A stretch of DNA of 35,228 nt from a bacterium (GTDB lineage Bacteria; UBP15; UBA6099): contig JAKQBV010000577.1 in NCBI GenBank assembly GCA_029573925.1, positions 1 through 35,228 of the forward strand, in the 5' to 3' direction. The notes beneath the pieces were generated by a model, which did no database searches, was not told the DNA's origin, and saw nothing but the letters and a program-made list of their open reading frames with translations. Numbering within the stretch: the stretch's first letter is position 1; the number at the start of each line of letters is the position of its first letter. Shown piece by piece: positions 1 to 7,844 of this stretch. The position numbers and the translations under genes are program-made.

Positions 1-104
1 AACAGCGAGGGGCTGGTGTCTGTCCACAGCGAAGTGGCCGCCGCGTGCGCCGAAAACGCCGCCGCCGCCAGCAACGCCATAACTGCCGTCCGGGTTCTTT
101 TCAT
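1..104 (-). CDS. flgH: Flagellar L-ring protein FlgH, N-terminal fragment (runs off the left edge)
   Basis: Only the first 34 codons are in the window. They encode a basic start (MKRTR), a hydrophobic Ala/Leu stretch ending near AHA, then SLWTDTSPSL, which matches the 'SLW..' segment that opens mature FlgH, the outer-membrane ring subunit of the flagellar basal body. The ATG is preceded by GGAGG at a normal distance, and flgA ends 20 bases upstream, the usual flgA-flgH operon order. FlgH of enterobacteria is a lipoprotein; no lipobox cysteine is visible in these 34 residues, so this copy may be cleaved by ordinary signal peptidase. The rest of the protein, and possibly flgI, should lie to the left of the window. 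Confidence 0.8.
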   Translation of the reverse strand, partial: MKRTRTAVMALLAAAAFSAHAAATSLWTDTSPSL

Positions 105-124
105 GCTTGCCGCCTCCGTAAACT

Positions 125-1102
125 TCATTTTCCTATCGCTTCCACTGTCTGCGAGTCGATCACGACCGCGCTGATTATTTTTTTCGAGCTTTCATTTATT
201 ACCTTAATCGTTTCTCCCGCGTAGCCCTTCTCAACCGCTTTCCCCATAGAAGCCACCTCAAATCCGGCTCCCTTGTACACTATTTTTACTGTGGCTCCAG
301 AGCTAATGTCCGGAACGTCCGCCACCGCAGATCTGGTTATCTCGTCTCCCCGTCTCACTGCCCTGACAAGTTGTTTGCCGGCAAGTGACTGAAGGCTGTC
401 GTAGGATCCCGGCCGCATCTTCGTCAGGTCAGTCAGTTTGAACTCGACGTCATCAGCCGTGATCACGCGCCCTGCCGCCAAATCCTTTGACGCCACGGCG
501 ACTTCCGCCATCACTTCCAGATAGGAGGTCATTGTCATCACGCGCCTGACCTCCCCATCCAACAGGACTCTGGCCCTCAAAGCCTGCGCTCCGTGCCTCT
601 TCGGGGACCCGTCCATCTCGTATTCAATTTTCAAGTCGCCATAAGGAAGAACTATCTCTGAAGGCTCTCCCTTGACCGCTATCGTCAGGTTGTCCCTGCG
701 CCATTGCAGATTCTTTCTCAAATAATCCGCCGCGCCTTCCACAAGCTCTTTTCCTGCGACCACCACCGCTTTCCTCTTTATGGTTGCGGTCTCCGGCAGC
801 TTCAGTTCCACATCGCCCACCGCCACGCCGGCGTTGTACAGTTTTCCTTTTACCTGCGCGGCGTTGAAAGTCAGGGACTCTCCGGGTCTAGGCGACATTC
901 CGAACCTCAAGCCCCGGATTCGCCCGGCTTCCGCTTCCGGCATTCCGGCTACATCGGCGACATCTCCCACAAGAATCACCGAGCCGGTCACTTCGGCGTA
1001 AGCCTTGACCTCTATCGCGGGGCCGGATGCGCGAGCCTGCGGGGCGATTATCGCCGCCGCAACCATCAGAGCAACTATCGCAAGTCTAATTTTCACTCGC
1101 AT
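125..1102 (-). CDS. flgA: Flagellar P-ring assembly chaperone FlgA
   Basis: A 325-residue periplasmic protein with a signal peptide (about residues 1-25, ending QARA). The C-terminal third carries a SAF-type domain: 'KDLAAGRVITADDV' near residue 207, then a second half with 'GATVKIVYKGAGFEV' and 'GYAGETIKVIN', the typical FlgA ending. FlgA helps FlgI assemble into the P ring. It lies between flgG and flgH in a minus-strand rod/ring operon. The start is uncertain: GGAG directly abuts the first ATG (1102), whereas the GTG two codons on (1096) lies 6 bases from it and may be the true start. It is longer than E. coli FlgA (about 220 residues) because of a larger N-terminal region, as in many non-proteobacterial FlgA proteins. 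Confidence 0.87.
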   Translation of the reverse strand: MRVKIRLAIVALMVAAAIIAPQARASGPAIEVKAYAEVTGSVILVGDVADVAGMPEAEAGRIRGLRFGMSPRPGESLTFNAAQVKGKLYNAGVAVGDVELKLPETATIKRKAVVVAGKELVEGAADYLRKNLQWRRDNLTIAVKGEPSEIVLPYGDLKIEYEMDGSPKRHGAQALRARVLLDGEVRRVMTMTSYLEVMAEVAVASKDLAAGRVITADDVEFKLTDLTKMRPGSYDSLQSLAGKQLVRAVRRGDEITRSAVADVPDISSGATVKIVYKGAGFEVASMGKAVEKGYAGETIKVINESSKKIISAVVIDSQTVEAIGK

Positions 1103-1195
1103 CTCCGCCGGACGATGCCGAATAAGTTTTCGATTCCAGCGCCCCTTTCCCGGCGCGCCGCGCCACTTTCATCTATGCCGCGACGCCTTCAAATC

Positions 1196-1984
1196 TTACC
1201 GTTTCAGGTTGTTCGCCACGCCGAGCATGTCGTCCGACGTCTGGATGGCTTTCGAGTTCACCTCGTACGCCCTCTGAGCGACTATCAAGCTGACCATTTC
1301 CTCGACTATCTTCACGTTCGACTGTTCTAGGAAGTTCTGCCGCACCGAGCCGAACCCGTCCAGCAGCGGCTGGCCCTCTATCGGAGCTCCCGAAGCGGCC
1401 GTTTCCACGTGAAGGTTGTTGCCTATTCTGTTTAGCCCCGCAGGATTGACGAACCTCACTAGGGTTATTTGTCCTATTTCCTGAGGATCGACCTGACCGG
1501 GGATGTTCACCGTCACCGCGCCATCCTCGGTCACATTGAACCGAAGAGCGTCTTCGGGAACGGTGATGGGCGGCTCGACGAAGTAACCGTTGGCGGTCAC
1601 GAGCGAACCGTCCCTGTCGATTTTGAACGACCCGTCGCGGGAGTAGCCTATCTCGCCGTTAGGCATGCGTATCTGATAGAAGCCTTCTCCCTCGATAGCT
1701 AAGTCGAACATGTGTTCGGTCGATATCAGGTTGCCCTGAACGAACATTTTCTGTTCCGCGACCGGCCTGACTCCGAGGCCTATCTGCAACGGGACGGGGA
1801 TGGAAGCTCCCTGAGTGATAGGCGTGCCGGCCTCTCTCATCGTTTGATAAAACAGGTCTTGAAACTCGATTCTGGATTTTTTGAAACCTGTCGTGTTCAC
1901 GTTCGCCAAGTTGTGGGAAATGGCGTCCGTGTTCAACTGCTGAGCGAGCATCCCGGATGCCGCCGTGTACAATGAGCGCATCAT
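1196..1984 (-). CDS. flgG: Flagellar distal rod protein FlgG
   Basis: 262 residues, the family length. The N-terminus has the rod/hook signature (SLYTAASGM near residues 4-12, NLANVNTTGFKKS near 26-37). The middle has 'FDLAIEGEGFYQI', and the C-terminus the second rod motif, 'VAQRAYEVNSKAIQTSD', ending 'NNLKR'. FlgG forms the distal rod that crosses the periplasm; the two termini pair as coiled helices. Two adjacent ATGs are possible starts; GGAGG lies about 10 bases before the first. The upstream gene is a second rod protein and the downstream gene is flgA, so this is a basal-body operon. A 285-base spacer separates it from the upstream rod gene, unusually long for an operon. Confidence 0.95.
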   Translation of the reverse strand: MMRSLYTAASGMLAQQLNTDAISHNLANVNTTGFKKSRIEFQDLFYQTMREAGTPITQGASIPVPLQIGLGVRPVAEQKMFVQGNLISTEHMFDLAIEGEGFYQIRMPNGEIGYSRDGSFKIDRDGSLVTANGYFVEPPITVPEDALRFNVTEDGAVTVNIPGQVDPQEIGQITLVRFVNPAGLNRIGNNLHVETAASGAPIEGQPLLDGFGSVRQNFLEQSNVKIVEEMVSLIVAQRAYEVNSKAIQTSDDMLGVANNLKR

Positions 1985-2269
1985 AATAGATATTCCTCCA
2001 AGATTTTCGCCGCGGCGCGTGACGCGGCATTGAATTGTTTTTCATGGGATCGCCGATAGCGAGCGCAATCGTGAGGGCCGCGCCTGTCCGGCTCTTTTCC
2101 TTGCTGTGGAGCGGGCCGCGTCTGTCGGTCGGCGGCTCCTCATAGCCCCTGCGTGCAGTCCGGCTACTTTTCTCTCCCAGCGATCCCTTTCGCCTTTCTC
2201 TCTCCGTGCCCGGCGCTGTTCCCATCGGCCTCGCGCTTCCGGCCTAACGGGATTCCCGCCGTTTATTTC

Positions 2270-3061
2270 TTAAATCCTTCCGATTTCGCTTGCCGACTTG
2301 CCTAGCAGCGTGTCCTTCGTTACTACAACTTTCGAGTTCGCCTCGTACGTCCTCATGACTTCAATCATGCTTCTAAGCATTTCTATCGAGTTCACGTTGG
2401 ACTGTTCGAGTTTTCCCTGATGGACTCTGGCTTCCGACGCTATCCGGGGCTGTTCGTGCTCCTCCGGAACCATGAACATGTCATGCCCGACTTTTTTGAT
2501 CGTCTTGTAATCGTCCACGTCGACAATCTTCAGTTTGTCCAGATATTCGTCTCCTTTGGCTCCGACGAACACCGTTCCGGCATCATCGATCACAAAAGAT
2601 TTTCCGTCGAGATTTATCGGCCCGTTCTCTCCCATAACGCGATATCCGAGCTTGTTGACTAATTCTTTGTTGGCGTTGATCGTGAAATTCCCCGCCCTAG
2701 TCATTCTTTCGCCGAACGGCGTTTCAATAACGAAGAATCCCTGCCCTTCAAGCGCGAGGTCGAAACGGTCTTCCGTCGTCAGCAAAACTCCCTGCTGGAA
2801 ATCAGTGGCTATCTCGTCCACCACCGCCCCCATCGTGCTCAACCCTACCATCGGCCTCAAATCCATGTTCCCTTCCACGCCGGAAACCTTCAGATACATG
2901 TCGTTTATCCTGTGAACGAGCATCTGAGGAAACGATTTAATCGCGCTAACGTTGCCTTTGAAACCGGGGGTGTTCACATTGGCCAGATTGTTGGATATGT
3001 GATCGAGCCTAATTTCTTGTACGAGCATTCCCGTCGTGGCTGTGTATAGACCTCTTTCCAA
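2270..3061 (-). CDS. flgF: Flagellar proximal rod protein FlgF (FlgF/FlgG family)
   Basis: 263 residues, related to the downstream FlgG: RGLYTATTGM near the N-terminus, 'SNNLANVNTPGFKGN', a central 'FDLALEGQGFFVIETP', and the C-terminal 'SMIEVMRTYEANSKVV'. It is first in the operon before FlgG and has the divergent middle typical of FlgF (FlhO in Bacillus). I call it FlgF by position and divergence; a second FlgG-type name would also fit. The start codon is TTG, fixed by a near-perfect Shine-Dalgarno (GGGAGGTG) about 5 bases upstream; no in-frame ATG gives as good an N-terminus. A TTGCCT/TAGAAT promoter lies about 50-80 bases upstream. Confidence 0.88.
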   Translation of the reverse strand: MERGLYTATTGMLVQEIRLDHISNNLANVNTPGFKGNVSAIKSFPQMLVHRINDMYLKVSGVEGNMDLRPMVGLSTMGAVVDEIATDFQQGVLLTTEDRFDLALEGQGFFVIETPFGERMTRAGNFTINANKELVNKLGYRVMGENGPINLDGKSFVIDDAGTVFVGAKGDEYLDKLKIVDVDDYKTIKKVGHDMFMVPEEHEQPRIASEARVHQGKLEQSNVNSIEMLRSMIEVMRTYEANSKVVVTKDTLLGKSASEIGRI

Positions 3062-3066
3062 TTCTT

Positions 3067-3074
3067 CACCTCCC
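3067..3074 (-). promoter_or_regulatory. Shine-Dalgarno that fixes the TTG start of flgF
   Basis: On the minus strand the sequence GGGAGGTG lies 5 bases before TTG-GAA-AGA-GGC, which opens the conserved rod motif. The match to the 16S anti-Shine-Dalgarno is nearly perfect, which supports the non-ATG start. Confidence 0.75.
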
Positions 3075-3109
3075 TTCTTTATATTTCTCTTAATATACGA
3101 ATCCCAATT

Positions 3110-3138
3110 ATTCTATATGATTTTGAAAATTTAGGCAA
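3110..3138 (-). promoter_or_regulatory. Sigma-70-like promoter of the flgF-flgG-flgA-flgH operon
   Basis: On the minus strand TTGCCT (4 of 6 to the -35 consensus) and TAGAAT (5 of 6 to the -10) are 17 bases apart. Transcription would begin near 3103, giving a leader of about 40 bases before the flgF TTG. No sigma-28 or sigma-54 consensus was recognised here. Confidence 0.5.
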
Positions 3139-3146
3139 CTCAGGGT

Positions 3147-3199
3147 AAAAAAAAAGAAAGCCCCATCTCGAAGTTAAATTTGAGCTTCGTTAAAGGCTT
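3147..3199 (-). terminator. Possible rho-independent terminator after the MFS/SpeE/TPR gene
   Basis: On the minus strand a two-tier stem (AAGCC with GGCTT outside, CGAAG with CTTCG inside) is followed directly by TC and a run of nine T. It lies between the 3741-6857 gene and the flgF promoter and would insulate the flagellar operon. Stems are short (5 bp each), so the call is moderate. Confidence 0.4.
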
Positions 3200-3740
3200 A
3201 TTTAGTCAGCCAACTCTCCCGCGCGCTGTTTTTTCGCCGTTGTGACGCAAATCATGCGTCTTTCGCCATCTCTTTAATATGTTTCGGCGTTCGCTTCAAT
3301 CCTGATGCGACATGCCGAAACATGTCGGACCGAAAAAAGAATCCAGCGCGACGAACTCGCCGCGCATTCCGTAGCGTCGGCTGCGTTTATTGTTATCCGC
3401 CGGCAGAAGAGCATTGTCCGAATCTTGGCGCCGCCGTGATTGTTGAATATCTCCGAGCGGTTTTTAAGTCCGCCGCTCTGAATGTTTTTATTTCGTTTTG
3501 CGCCGCAATATACTACGAATAATTTCTGTCTCGCTCGACAGACAATTGCTATGTTTTTGTCGTGTCGCCATCGGTCGCGCCAATTCTTTTTAGCTTTATA
3601 ATCGGCGCGGCTATATTCTGTTTTGTTTGCGGCGTCAAACAAAATATTTTTTCGATACTAATGTCAATAAATAATAAATATCATGTTATGTTTTTATATG
3701 TTTTTGGAGCGTTTACAGTTGGCAAAAAGCTTGCTGGAAA

Positions 3741-6700
3741 TCAGGGGCGGGCGTTCATCAAACGCAACGCGCGCTTTCTGAGATGAAGCGCTTCAAGCGA
3801 GTCTGGAGCAATCTTAAGCGCGGCGTCCAGATGCCCGATGGCGGCGGAATAATCGCCCGACTTCATCAGCCAGTTTGCAAGTTTCACCAACGCTTCGAGG
3901 TTAGACGGCGTCGCGCGCACGATTTTTTCCAGATACTCCGTCGCAAGCCTGCCGTCTTTCATGTCTTCGGCCACATAAGCTATCGCCATATAGACAGGAG
4001 CCAGTCTCGGATCGCCTTCCCGCATTTCGCGCTCGATGGCCCTATATTGCTCGAGCGCCGCCTTCATATCGCCATTCAGATGGAGCACATCCCCTCTGAG
4101 TTTTTTAACCGCCAACGAATCAGGAGCTTTTTCGAGCAAAGCGTCAATTTCGGCAAGAGCGATGTCATACAGGTTCTGTTGGACGTATAAGCGAATGATG
4201 TTCGTTGTGATTTGGGCGTCATTGGGACTAATATTGCGGACGCGCGTGTAATAGCTGATAGCCATAAGCGGCTTGTTCATGCTTTTATAGAGAGACGCGA
4301 GGGCCAGCATGGCGGCTTCCATGCCGGGATCCGCCTTGAGCGCGTTAAGATACATCTTTTCCGCTCTTGCGGGGTCTTTCAGTTGAAAAGCGAAGAAATT
4401 GCCCATCGAGTGCCACGTTGCAGAACCGAAGTTCTCGGTTCCGACGCCGAAAACTGCCGGAATATCATCGTAATTCTCCATATACCTCTCCCCCATCACG
4501 TCGTACGGGGTCTTATGGAGGTCTATCGGAGCAACGAATTCAAGGAGCGGGCGGTCGTCGGTGTTTATCAGGCCGTAACCTGCGGTCATCTCCGCAAGTT
4601 GTTCGGCTCCCATCACGTACGTCGTTAACAGCAAAGAAAGAGTGTCGTGAATGCCGAAGCTATTCAGCCTGTTTTTTAGAGACTGAATCTGTGATAAACG
4701 CGCGTCTATCCTGAAAGCGTCGGTGTCTATAGGCTCAACCGAGCCGATGAGAATAATGTCCGCCAACCCGCTCCTGAACACGAGCGTGTTGGGAAAAACA
4801 TCCGTGTATGTTGCAAGAACCATCAGAAGAGACTCCTCTGAAAGCCCATAAGCCTGAATCCACTGGCAAGATAGACCGCCGGGTTTAAGCCGGCCGCGTA
4901 TTGCCGCGAACGACTCTCGGGTAAACAGTCCCGCCGCGCCGGACAGCCACGGATTGGACGGCTGGGATATTATTACGTCATAGCCGACCTTCTCCCTTAG
5001 AAGAAAGTTTCGAGCGTCTTCCAGAGCGAACTTATGTCTCGGATCCTCCCAATATGAGTTGTTCACGTCCTTGAAATATTTCGACGCCTCGATTACGGAA
5101 GGTTCGAGTTCGACGCTTCTGACGCGCTCCACCGGGAACTCCAGAGCCGCGCCGGCGGTGCTTCCGCTGCCGACTCCAATTATCAGGACATCTTTAGCGT
5201 CGCCCTTGAGCGCAAGCGGGATATAAGAAAGCATCGTCTGGGTGCGCAGATCAACCACGCTGGACGCGTCCGTCTTGCCGTTCACTCTCAGAAACATATT
5301 TCCTTCGCGCTGATGGACGGAAACGGTTGCGGCAAGCCCGTCGTGGTAATAGATAATGTCATCCGCCGTAGATTTCACAATTTCTATGTATTTGGCGACG
5401 GAAACGCCTGCCGCGCCCGCCGGGGATATATAAGGGCCCGCCGTCATCACGCCTGCGTTCCAGAACGGGCCGGTTGCGATTGCCGCGCATGCAGCGATAG
5501 GAATGACCGCTAAAGCTGCCCGCCTGAACATTCCCTTGGCCGGCCCCGCCGCAAGCGCCGCGACCGCGCCAGCGCATCCCAGCGCAAGCCCGAGCGCGAG
5601 CGTGTTCCTTGCCCCGATCGACGGAATCAGCCAGAACCCCGTCAACAGCGAGCCTAATATCGCGCCTGCCGTGTTAGCCATATATACCTTGCCTACGGCT
5701 CCCGGCGCGGCGGCATCGCTCTCCGAACTCATCTCAGCCGCTATCGGGAACGCCGCTCCCAGAAACACCGCCGGAAGCAACAGCAGAAAACAGCAGACCG
5801 CAAAACTCCCGGCGAACATCAGATAGTCGTAATCTTTCAGAATCGATATCAGAACCGGAACAGTTCCGGCGACGAATGGCAGCGCGGGAAGAACCACCGC
5901 CGCCGACACCGCCGAGGCGAAAAGGCAGAAAGCGAGCGCGCCGGGCCTGGCGGACTGCCGTCTCAGGTAATGCCTTCCTGCGGCAAATCCGCCGACCGCT
6001 ATTCCTATCAGGATCGTCAGAAGCGCAAGTGAAAATGAATATATTGATCCGCCGATAAGAAGCGCCGCCACTCTCATCCACGCTACTTCAAACAGCATGG
6101 AAGTGAACCCGGCAATAAACACCGCGCCCAGAAGACAGAGAGCCCGGCGGCCCCGCAACGGCTCCCGCAGCTGCTTTGCCCCTCCCGGCGCGGCGTCCTT
6201 GCCGTTTCCATCGGCTTGTTCGGCGGACGTCCTTAGCGAGATATAAACCAGAAGCAGCCCGACTCCGACGTTCGCGCAGGCTGCCGCCGCTATCGTCTTG
6301 AAAATCCCCAACGACGGCATGGCTAAAAATGTGGCGATAAAAACTCCCGCCACCGCCCCGGCTGTGTTCAGCCCGTACAGAAACGACACTGAGCTTCCCA
6401 CCTTGCCGCTGCGGGAAACGTAATATTTGGTCAGCAGCGGAAGAGAGGCCCCCATCAGAAAAGTCGGCGGCAGCAGAACAGACAACGACACCGCAAAGCG
6501 GACAAAAAACAGCGCGTAGCCGTATTCCTCCCCAGCCGGAGGAAAATACTGAGCAAGGGCCTTTATCAGGTGTGTAAGCGCAGGCATAGCCAAGGCGTAC
6601 ACGCCCACAATAATCTCGACAATGCCGTATATCCTTACGGGGTCTCCCCCGCGCTGTATCCTTCTTCCGAACCAGTACCCGCCCGCGCCAAGCCCCGCCA

Positions 6701-6857
6701 TGAAAGCCGCAACCACCGCGCTCACCGCGAACACCGTGTTCCCGAAAACAAGCGTGAACAGCCTCACCCACGCCAACTGATACGTCAGCGAAAAACAACC
6801 TGTTAAGAAAAAACACGCCAGAACAGCCGCTCCGGCGACTCCGATATTCTTCTTCAT
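3741..6857 (-). CDS. MFS-like membrane domain / spermidine-synthase-like domain / TPR fusion protein
   Basis: 1038 residues from the ATG at 6857, chosen over one ten codons upstream because AGGGA lies just before it. Residues 1-480 are multi-pass membrane and internally duplicated: 'YQLAWVRLFTLVFGN' near 26 recurs as 'FEVAWMRVAALLIGG' near 256, each followed by GLGAGG or GIAVGG. Residues about 490-740 form a SpeE-type Rossmann methyltransferase-like domain (GVGSGSTAGA near 561, EDARNFL near 613). Residues about 800-1030 are TPR repeats. In true aminopropyltransferases the loop after strand 4 reads like DSxDP with catalytic aspartates; here it is QPSNPWLSG, so spermidine synthesis is doubtful. 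Such fused 'spermidine synthase' proteins are known and generally uncharacterised. It appears to be a single-gene unit, 160 bases after lpxC. Confidence 0.8.
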   Translation of the reverse strand: MKKNIGVAGAAVLACFFLTGCFSLTYQLAWVRLFTLVFGNTVFAVSAVVAAFMAGLGAGGYWFGRRIQRGGDPVRIYGIVEIIVGVYALAMPALTHLIKALAQYFPPAGEEYGYALFFVRFAVSLSVLLPPTFLMGASLPLLTKYYVSRSGKVGSSVSFLYGLNTAGAVAGVFIATFLAMPSLGIFKTIAAAACANVGVGLLLVYISLRTSAEQADGNGKDAAPGGAKQLREPLRGRRALCLLGAVFIAGFTSMLFEVAWMRVAALLIGGSIYSFSLALLTILIGIAVGGFAAGRHYLRRQSARPGALAFCLFASAVSAAVVLPALPFVAGTVPVLISILKDYDYLMFAGSFAVCCFLLLLPAVFLGAAFPIAAEMSSESDAAAPGAVGKVYMANTAGAILGSLLTGFWLIPSIGARNTLALGLALGCAGAVAALAAGPAKGMFRRAALAVIPIAACAAIATGPFWNAGVMTAGPYISPAGAAGVSVAKYIEIVKSTADDIIYYHDGLAATVSVHQREGNMFLRVNGKTDASSVVDLRTQTMLSYIPLALKGDAKDVLIIGVGSGSTAGAALEFPVERVRSVELEPSVIEASKYFKDVNNSYWEDPRHKFALEDARNFLLREKVGYDVIISQPSNPWLSGAAGLFTRESFAAIRGRLKPGGLSCQWIQAYGLSEESLLMVLATYTDVFPNTLVFRSGLADIILIGSVEPIDTDAFRIDARLSQIQSLKNRLNSFGIHDTLSLLLTTYVMGAEQLAEMTAGYGLINTDDRPLLEFVAPIDLHKTPYDVMGERYMENYDDIPAVFGVGTENFGSATWHSMGNFFAFQLKDPARAEKMYLNALKADPGMEAAMLALASLYKSMNKPLMAISYYTRVRNISPNDAQITTNIIRLYVQQNLYDIALAEIDALLEKAPDSLAVKKLRGDVLHLNGDMKAALEQYRAIEREMREGDPRLAPVYMAIAYVAEDMKDGRLATEYLEKIVRATPSNLEALVKLANWLMKSGDYSAAIGHLDAALKIAPDSLEALHLRKRALRLMNARP

Positions 6858-7017
6858 AAGGTTTCCCTGTTCATAATGCGGCGTCATTCCGCGTCCGCCC
6901 GGATGATTTTATGATTCTATATCAATCAGTTTGAAAATCCAATTTGGCTCAAAGCAACTCGCTGCCTAGCGCGCCGCTGATAAACCGAGGCATTTGTATG
7001 TCAATAGATGAAAAGCG

Positions 7018-7836
7018 TCATTGCGTCGAGCAGATGAGCCTTACAAGCTCGACGTTTAGAGCGTGGCCACTGCGTTCGCCCTTGAATATGCCTCTCAGCC
7101 GCCGTCCCGCAAGCGCTAAGTCCCCCGTCAGATCAAGCAGCTTGTGCCGCGCGAACTCGTTGTCGAACCTCAAAGGCGATGAATATGAGTCCGGATAAAC
7201 GACAACAGCGTTAAGTTCGGAGCCTCCTAGGGCGAGCCCGGCGGCCCTCAACGCCTCGACCTCCTCTGAAAGCCCGAAAGTGCGCGCCGGCGCAATCTCG
7301 CGCAGGTACTCATCAGCGCCACCCTCGAATCTTGCCGACTGGATCCCAATCATCGGATGCTCGTATTCCATTTCATATTCGACGACGAATCCGTCGAACG
7401 GCTCAGCTGTCACCCGGCTCCGCCCTTTCTCGACAGTCGTCTTCTTCGCAATCGTCAGATACTCTCTAGTCTCGTCAAGTTCCTTCAAACCCGCTCGGCG
7501 GATTCCGGCGGCGTAAGGCTCCGCCCCTCCGTCCAGCGCCGGAGGCTCATCGGCGGACATCTCGATTTCAGCGTTGTCGATCCCCATGCAATAAAGCGCG
7601 GACATCACATGCTCGATTGTGTGGAGCGATATGACGCCGTCGCTGACGACAGTATTCCGCGCCGCCTGAACTGCGGATTCCGCGCCAGCTCTGACTCGCC
7701 GGCCACGATGAGCGAAAACAACGCCTTTGCCGGCTCCCGACGGCAAAATTCTCAGCGAGCAGACGGCTCCCGTGTGCAACCCGACGCCGTCGAACTCTAT
7801 CGGCTCCGCTATGGTCGTCTGCCTCTGAGATTGCAT
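7018..7836 (-). CDS. lpxC: UDP-3-O-acyl-N-acetylglucosamine deacetylase LpxC
   Basis: 272 residues from the ATG at 7836. LpxC removes the acetyl group from UDP-3-O-acyl-GlcNAc, the committed step of lipid A synthesis, using a catalytic zinc. The key residues are present: HTIEHVMSAL with Glu75 and zinc ligand His76; HKLLDLTGDL with zinc ligands His231 and Asp235; and catalytic His258 in SGHALN. Length is slightly short (E. coli 305) but complete; it is not fused to FabZ. A TTG four codons upstream (7848) is an alternative start but AGGA abuts it directly. It is the last gene of the bamA-to-lpxC cluster, starting 8 bases after the lpxD stop. Confidence 0.95.
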   Translation of the reverse strand: MQSQRQTTIAEPIEFDGVGLHTGAVCSLRILPSGAGKGVVFAHRGRRVRAGAESAVQAARNTVVSDGVISLHTIEHVMSALYCMGIDNAEIEMSADEPPALDGGAEPYAAGIRRAGLKELDETREYLTIAKKTTVEKGRSRVTAEPFDGFVVEYEMEYEHPMIGIQSARFEGGADEYLREIAPARTFGLSEEVEALRAAGLALGGSELNAVVVYPDSYSSPLRFDNEFARHKLLDLTGDLALAGRRLRGIFKGERSGHALNVELVRLICSTQ

Positions 7837-7844
7837 TGTAAAGT

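Larger units (their letters stand above)
3062..3740. other. 679-bp AT-rich, hairpin-rich spacer without a convincing gene
   Basis: Between the flgF start and the stop of the large fusion gene. Open frames here lack credible start sites and recognisable proteins. It contains the flgF promoter (3110-3138), the candidate terminator (3147-3199) and three further perfect inverted repeats: GACGCA/TGCGTC at 3244-3260, ATGTTTCGGC/GCCGAAACAT at 3279-3323, and CGACATG/CATGTCG at 3308-3327. The last two share bases and cannot form together. The part from about 3480 to 3720 is strongly AT-rich with no structure I can name. Confidence 0.5.

Noticed and set aside
1659..2225. 188-residue open frame across flgG and the flgF-flgG spacer
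   Set aside because: Out of frame with flgG, Arg-rich and low in hydrophobic patches; shadow frame of GC-rich coding DNA.
3274..3642. 122-residue frame on the minus strand in the 3062-3740 spacer
   Set aside because: No ribosome binding site, odd composition and overlap with the hairpins; no recognisable domain.
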